From Anaerolineae bacterium (lineage in GTDB: Bacteria > Chloroflexota > Anaerolineae > B4-G1 > SLSP01): a stretch of DNA of 9,163 nucleotides. The notes under the pieces are model-generated. The model made no database searches. It saw only the letters and a list, made by a program, of their open reading frames with translations, and had not been told where the DNA came from. This document shows positions 6,159 through 9,163 of this stretch, piece after piece. Made by a program: the position numbers and the translations under genes. Position 1 is the first letter of the stretch; every line of letters begins with the position of its first letter. The stretch covers positions 1 through 9,163 of the forward strand of contig JAFGNI010000446.1 in NCBI GenBank assembly GCA_016927095.1, in the 5' to 3' direction.

Positions 6159-8327
6159 ATGACGAAAGACACCAACGCAGAGAGACCCCTTTACCTCGAC
6201 CCGGATCGCCCCGTCGAGGAGCGGGTCAACGACCTCGTCTCGCGGATGAGCCGCGAGGAGAAGGTCTCGCAAATGGTCCACAGTGCGCCCGCGGTTGAGC
6301 GTTTGGGCATCCCAGCCTACAACTGGTGGAATGAGTGCCTACACGGTGTCGGGCGTGCGGGCATCGCCACCGTCTTCCCGCAGGCGATCGGCATGGCGGC
6401 CTCCTGGGATGTGGATTTGATGCACCGCACCGCGGTCGCCATCTCCGACGAGGCCCGGGCCAAGCACCACGACGCGATCCAGGAGGACGGCAGCACCGAT
6501 TGGTACTACGGGCTGACCTTCTGGACGCCCAATATCAACATCTTCCGCGATCCGCGCTGGGGGCGGGGCCAAGAGACCTACGGTGAGGATCCCTACCTGA
6601 CCGCGCAGATGGCCATTGCCTTCATCAAGGGGCTGCAGGGCAACGATCCCACCTACTTCAAAGTGATCGCGACCGCCAAGCACTACGCGGTCCACAGCGG
6701 TCCGGAGGCAAAGCGCCATCACTTCAACGCCGTGGTCAACGATCGCGACCTCTGGAACACCTATCTGCCGGCCTTTGAAGCGACGGTGAAGGAGGCCGGC
6801 GTCTACTCAGTGATGGGGGCTTACAACCGCACGAACGGTGAGGCCTGCTGCGCGAGTCCGACACTCTTGGGCAAGATCCTGCGGGACACGTGGGGCTTCG
6901 AAGGTTACGTCGTCTCGGATTGTGGCGCGATTCGCGACATCTACGCCCATCACCAGGTGGTGGACTCGCCCGAAGCCGCGGCAGCGATGGCGGTGGCGAA
7001 CGGCTGTGAACTCAACTGCGGCGAGGTCTACAAGTCGCTGATGATCGCGCTCGAGAAGGGGTTGATTGACGAGGCGACCATCGATACGGCGGTCAAGCGG
7101 CTCTTCACGGCGCGCTTCCGGCTGGGGATGTTCGATCCACCAGAGCGCGTGCCCTGGGCCCAGATTCCCATCGCGGTCAATGACTCCGCCGAACACCGGG
7201 CGCTGGCCCTAAAGATGGCGCAGGAATCGATCGTCCTGCTCAAGAATGCCGGCAATCTGTTGCCTCTGGGTAAGAACCTGAAGAAGATCGCCGTGGTCGG
7301 ACCCAACGCCGACGATCCCATCGTGTTGCTGGGGAACTACAACGGCTTCCCCTCCAGTTCGGTCACGCCGCTGGCTGGGATCCAGGCCAAGGCCGGCGCC
7401 GGCACCGAGGTCGCCTACGCCAAGGGGTGTGAGATTCGCAGCGATGATACCTCAGGTTTCGACCTGGCCGTTGCTGCCGCGGCGGGTGCCGATGTCGTCA
7501 TCGCCGTGATGGGCCTCTCGCAGCTTATGGAGGGGGAGGAGGGTCAGCAGGAGGGTGTTGCAGGCGATCAGCGCAGCACCGGCGACCGCACGGAGCTGGA
7601 TCTGCCGGGCGTCCAGGAGGATCTGCTCAAGGCGCTGGCTGAGACCGGCAAGCCCTTGGTGGTCGTCCTGCTGAACGGTAGCGCTGTTGCCGTCAACTGG
7701 GCGGAGGCGCACGCTGCCGCCATCGTCGAGGCCTGGTATCCCGGCGAGGAGGGCGGCACGGCGCTGGCGGACGTGCTTTTCGGCGACTACAACCCCGCCG
7801 GTCGCTTGCCGGTGACGTTCTACAAGTCCGCCGACGACCTGCCGCCCTTCCGCGACTACAACATGGAAGGCCATACCTACCGCTACTTCCGCGGCGAGCC
7901 GCTCTATCCCTTCGGCTATGGGCTGAGCTACACGACCTTCGCATACAGCGCCGCGGCGTTGCGTACCACGACCCTCATGCCGGGCGACATGCTTGATGTC
8001 ACCGTCATGGTGGAGAACACAGGCGCTGTAGCCGGGGATGAGGTCGTGCAGTGCTATCTGAAGGATCAGGTGGCCTCCGTCCCTGTCCCAATGCAGCGGC
8101 TGGTGGGCTTCGAACGGATTCACCTCGAGCCGGGCGCGGTCAAGCAGGTGACCTTCACCTTGACGCCGAAAGATATATGCCTCGTGTTGGACGATGGGAC
8201 GCGCGCCATCGAGCCGGGTGACTTCGAGCTCTATGTCGGCGGGGGGCAGCCCGCGACCGGAGCTGCCGGGACGTTTGCCACATTCTCAGTGGAGGGCGAC
8301 GAGACTTGGGAGCTGCCCGAGGGTTAG
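6159..8327 (+). CDS. GH3 beta-xylosidase/beta-glucosidase
   Basis: This 722-residue glycoside hydrolase family 3 enzyme removes terminal beta-linked sugars. The N-terminal barrel (about 20-330) carries YNWWNECLHGVGRAG (54-68), KHYAVHSGP (174-182) and GYVVSDCGAI (249-258), with D254 as nucleophile. WWNE.LHG and SDCGAI are typical of the beta-xylosidase branch, so xylosidase activity is favoured over glucosidase. The alpha/beta sandwich domain (about 350-560) contains GLSQLMEGEEG, where E458 or E460 is the likely acid/base, then GDRTELDLPGVQ. A fibronectin-III-like domain (about 605-708) ends the protein. No signal peptide is present, so the enzyme is intracellular and acts on imported oligosaccharides. 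ATG 6159 has GGAAGGAG at 6-nt spacing. The gene sits alone between the ABC relic and an intrinsic terminator, so it looks like its own transcription unit. Confidence 0.93.
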   Translation: MTKDTNAERPLYLDPDRPVEERVNDLVSRMSREEKVSQMVHSAPAVERLGIPAYNWWNECLHGVGRAGIATVFPQAIGMAASWDVDLMHRTAVAISDEARAKHHDAIQEDGSTDWYYGLTFWTPNINIFRDPRWGRGQETYGEDPYLTAQMAIAFIKGLQGNDPTYFKVIATAKHYAVHSGPEAKRHHFNAVVNDRDLWNTYLPAFEATVKEAGVYSVMGAYNRTNGEACCASPTLLGKILRDTWGFEGYVVSDCGAIRDIYAHHQVVDSPEAAAAMAVANGCELNCGEVYKSLMIALEKGLIDEATIDTAVKRLFTARFRLGMFDPPERVPWAQIPIAVNDSAEHRALALKMAQESIVLLKNAGNLLPLGKNLKKIAVVGPNADDPIVLLGNYNGFPSSSVTPLAGIQAKAGAGTEVAYAKGCEIRSDDTSGFDLAVAAAAGADVVIAVMGLSQLMEGEEGQQEGVAGDQRSTGDRTELDLPGVQEDLLKALAETGKPLVVVLLNGSAVAVNWAEAHAAAIVEAWYPGEEGGTALADVLFGDYNPAGRLPVTFYKSADDLPPFRDYNMEGHTYRYFRGEPLYPFGYGLSYTTFAYSAAALRTTTLMPGDMLDVTVMVENTGAVAGDEVVQCYLKDQVASVPVPMQRLVGFERIHLEPGAVKQVTFTLTPKDICLVLDDGTRAIEPGDFELYVGGGQPATGAAGTFATFSVEGDETWELPEG

Positions 8328-8354
8328 GCCTAGTCAGACCGTATGCCAACTCAG

Positions 8355-8389
8355 AGATAGGGTGAGCGCGCCTCGCCCTATCTTTGTTT
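8355..8389 (+). terminator. Intrinsic terminator after the GH3 gene
   Basis: AGATAGGGTGAG (8355-8366) pairs with CTCGCCCTATCT (8372-8383), giving 12 base pairs with one G-U wobble and a 5-nt loop, CGCGC. TTTGTTT (8383-8389) follows at once. It lies 28 bp after the GH3 stop. Its 3' side is only 21 bp from the ATG of the kinase gene, leaving no room for a promoter between the two. The kinase must therefore depend on read-through or on a promoter overlapping the terminator. Confidence 0.88.
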
Positions 8390-8410
8390 GATCGATCGCG
8401 AGGATGCCGG

Positions 8411-9163
8411 ATGGGGGAACCAGTGGTTGTGGTGGTGGGGCACACGTGTCTCGACGTCATCCCCACGTTGCACGGGGAGGCATCTGACATCACCACTGTG
8501 CTGGCCCCAGGCCAGATGCGGAAGGTGGGGCCGATGGTGCTCGCCACCGGCGGGGCCGTGCCCAACACAGGGCTGGCGCTCCATCGCCTCGGCACACCGG
8601 TGCGGTTGGTCGGCAAGGTGGGTGACGATCTGATCGGCCGAGCCACGCTTGAAATCATCCGGCAAGAGAGCGCATCGTTGACGGAGACCATGGTGATCGA
8701 ACCTGGCGCCGCGAGCTCCTACACCGTCATCCTGAGCTCGCCCGGCCTAGACCGCACCTTCTTTCACTTTCCCGGCCCCAACGACACCTTCTGTGCAGAG
8801 GATGTGTCGGATGAGGTTTTGCACGATGCCGGTATCTTCCACTTCGGCTATCCGCCCTTGATGCGCCGCATGTACCTCGAAGGTGGACACGAGGTCGCTG
8901 GGCTGATGCGTCGTGCCCGCGATGCCGGGCTCGTGACCTCGCTCGATGTCTCTCAGCCCGACGCGGCCTCGGAGGCGGCACGCGTCCACTGGGGCGCCTT
9001 CTTCGAGAACGTCTTGCCAGAGGTCGACATCTTCCTGCCCGGCATCGAGGAGACCTTGTTGATGTTGGACCCGGCGCGCTATGCGGATCTGGCGGCGGTC
9101 GGCGATGTCTTCCCTCAGGTCGATGGGGATATGCTGGACAGGCTGGCAAGCAGGCTGATCGCG
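8411..9163 (+). CDS. PfkB-family carbohydrate kinase (3' partial)
   Basis: The frame is open from ATG 8411 to the window edge (251 codons, no stop). The protein is a ribokinase/PfkB-type kinase that transfers phosphate from ATP to a sugar or nucleoside hydroxyl in the cytoplasm. Visible features are the first strand VVVVVGHTCLDVIP (5-18), signature 1 as TGGAVPNTGLALHRLG (46-61) and GKVGDDLIG (68-76). A substrate-lid and core region follows (RTFFHFPGPNDTF, HFGYPPLM, TSLDVSQPD). The position where many relatives have NxxE reads FLPGIEE (208-214). The C-terminal GAGD anion hole and catalytic base lie beyond the window, so substrate and integrity cannot be judged. The start is set by GAGGA at 8400-8404, 6 nt before the ATG. 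Confidence 0.88.
   Translation, partial: MGEPVVVVVGHTCLDVIPTLHGEASDITTVLAPGQMRKVGPMVLATGGAVPNTGLALHRLGTPVRLVGKVGDDLIGRATLEIIRQESASLTETMVIEPGAASSYTVILSSPGLDRTFFHFPGPNDTFCAEDVSDEVLHDAGIFHFGYPPLMRRMYLEGGHEVAGLMRRARDAGLVTSLDVSQPDAASEAARVHWGAFFENVLPEVDIFLPGIEETLLMLDPARYADLAAVGDVFPQVDGDMLDRLASRLIA

Noticed and set aside
7452..8123. Open frame of 223 codons on the minus strand inside the GH3 gene
   Set aside because: It is fully antisense to conserved GH3 sequence, has no ribosome site I could support and no recognisable domain.

Overview
The window is GC-rich bacterial chromosome. Every intact gene lies on the + strand. The content is mainly carbohydrate catabolism: an enolase-superfamily sugar-acid dehydratase or epimerase-like protein, a creatininase-family amidohydrolase, a GH42 beta-galactosidase, a GH3 beta-xylosidase/beta-glucosidase and a PfkB sugar kinase that runs off the 3' edge. 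None of the enzymes I checked begins with a signal peptide, so they look cytoplasmic and would act on imported oligosaccharides or glycosides. Gene style, GC content and several hairpin-rich intergenic repeats remind me of a free-living Chloroflexota-type (Anaerolineae/Thermomicrobia-like) heterotroph. That assignment is an inference from style, not from a marker gene.

Layout. Positions 1-57 hold the C-terminal end of an upstream gene, which overlaps the GTG start of the enolase-superfamily gene (to 1343) in a GTGA junction. A 234-bp gap (1344-1577) follows with a nested palindromic repeat. Next are the creatininase-family gene (1578-2357), an 85-bp gap, and a tight three-gene run: GH42 (2444-4066), a TrmH/SpoU-type rRNA 2'-O-methyltransferase (4063-4902, again a GTGA overlap) and a NIF3/DUF34 protein (4908-5696).

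The 462-bp gap 5697-6158 is the most eventful non-coding stretch. It has two hairpin repeats, the severed C-terminal end of an ABC transporter ATPase on the minus strand, and the leader of the GH3 gene. GH3 (6159-8327) ends at a clear intrinsic terminator (8355-8389), which sits only 21 bp before the start of the PfkB kinase gene (8411 to the edge).

How the genes could work together: GH42 and GH3 release galactose-type and xylose/glucose-type residues from plant-derived glycosides, and the kinase phosphorylates a released sugar or nucleoside. The enolase-superfamily and creatininase-family proteins could process a sugar acid, lactone or amide. The RNA methyltransferase and NIF3 protein are housekeeping passengers sharing the GH42 transcript. 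I saw no CRISPR array, tRNA, rRNA, integrase, transposase or defence system. I do not see a clearly new multi-gene system; the best leads are the ABC remnant junction, the enolase-superfamily protein lacking its third metal ligand, and the intergenic palindromes.
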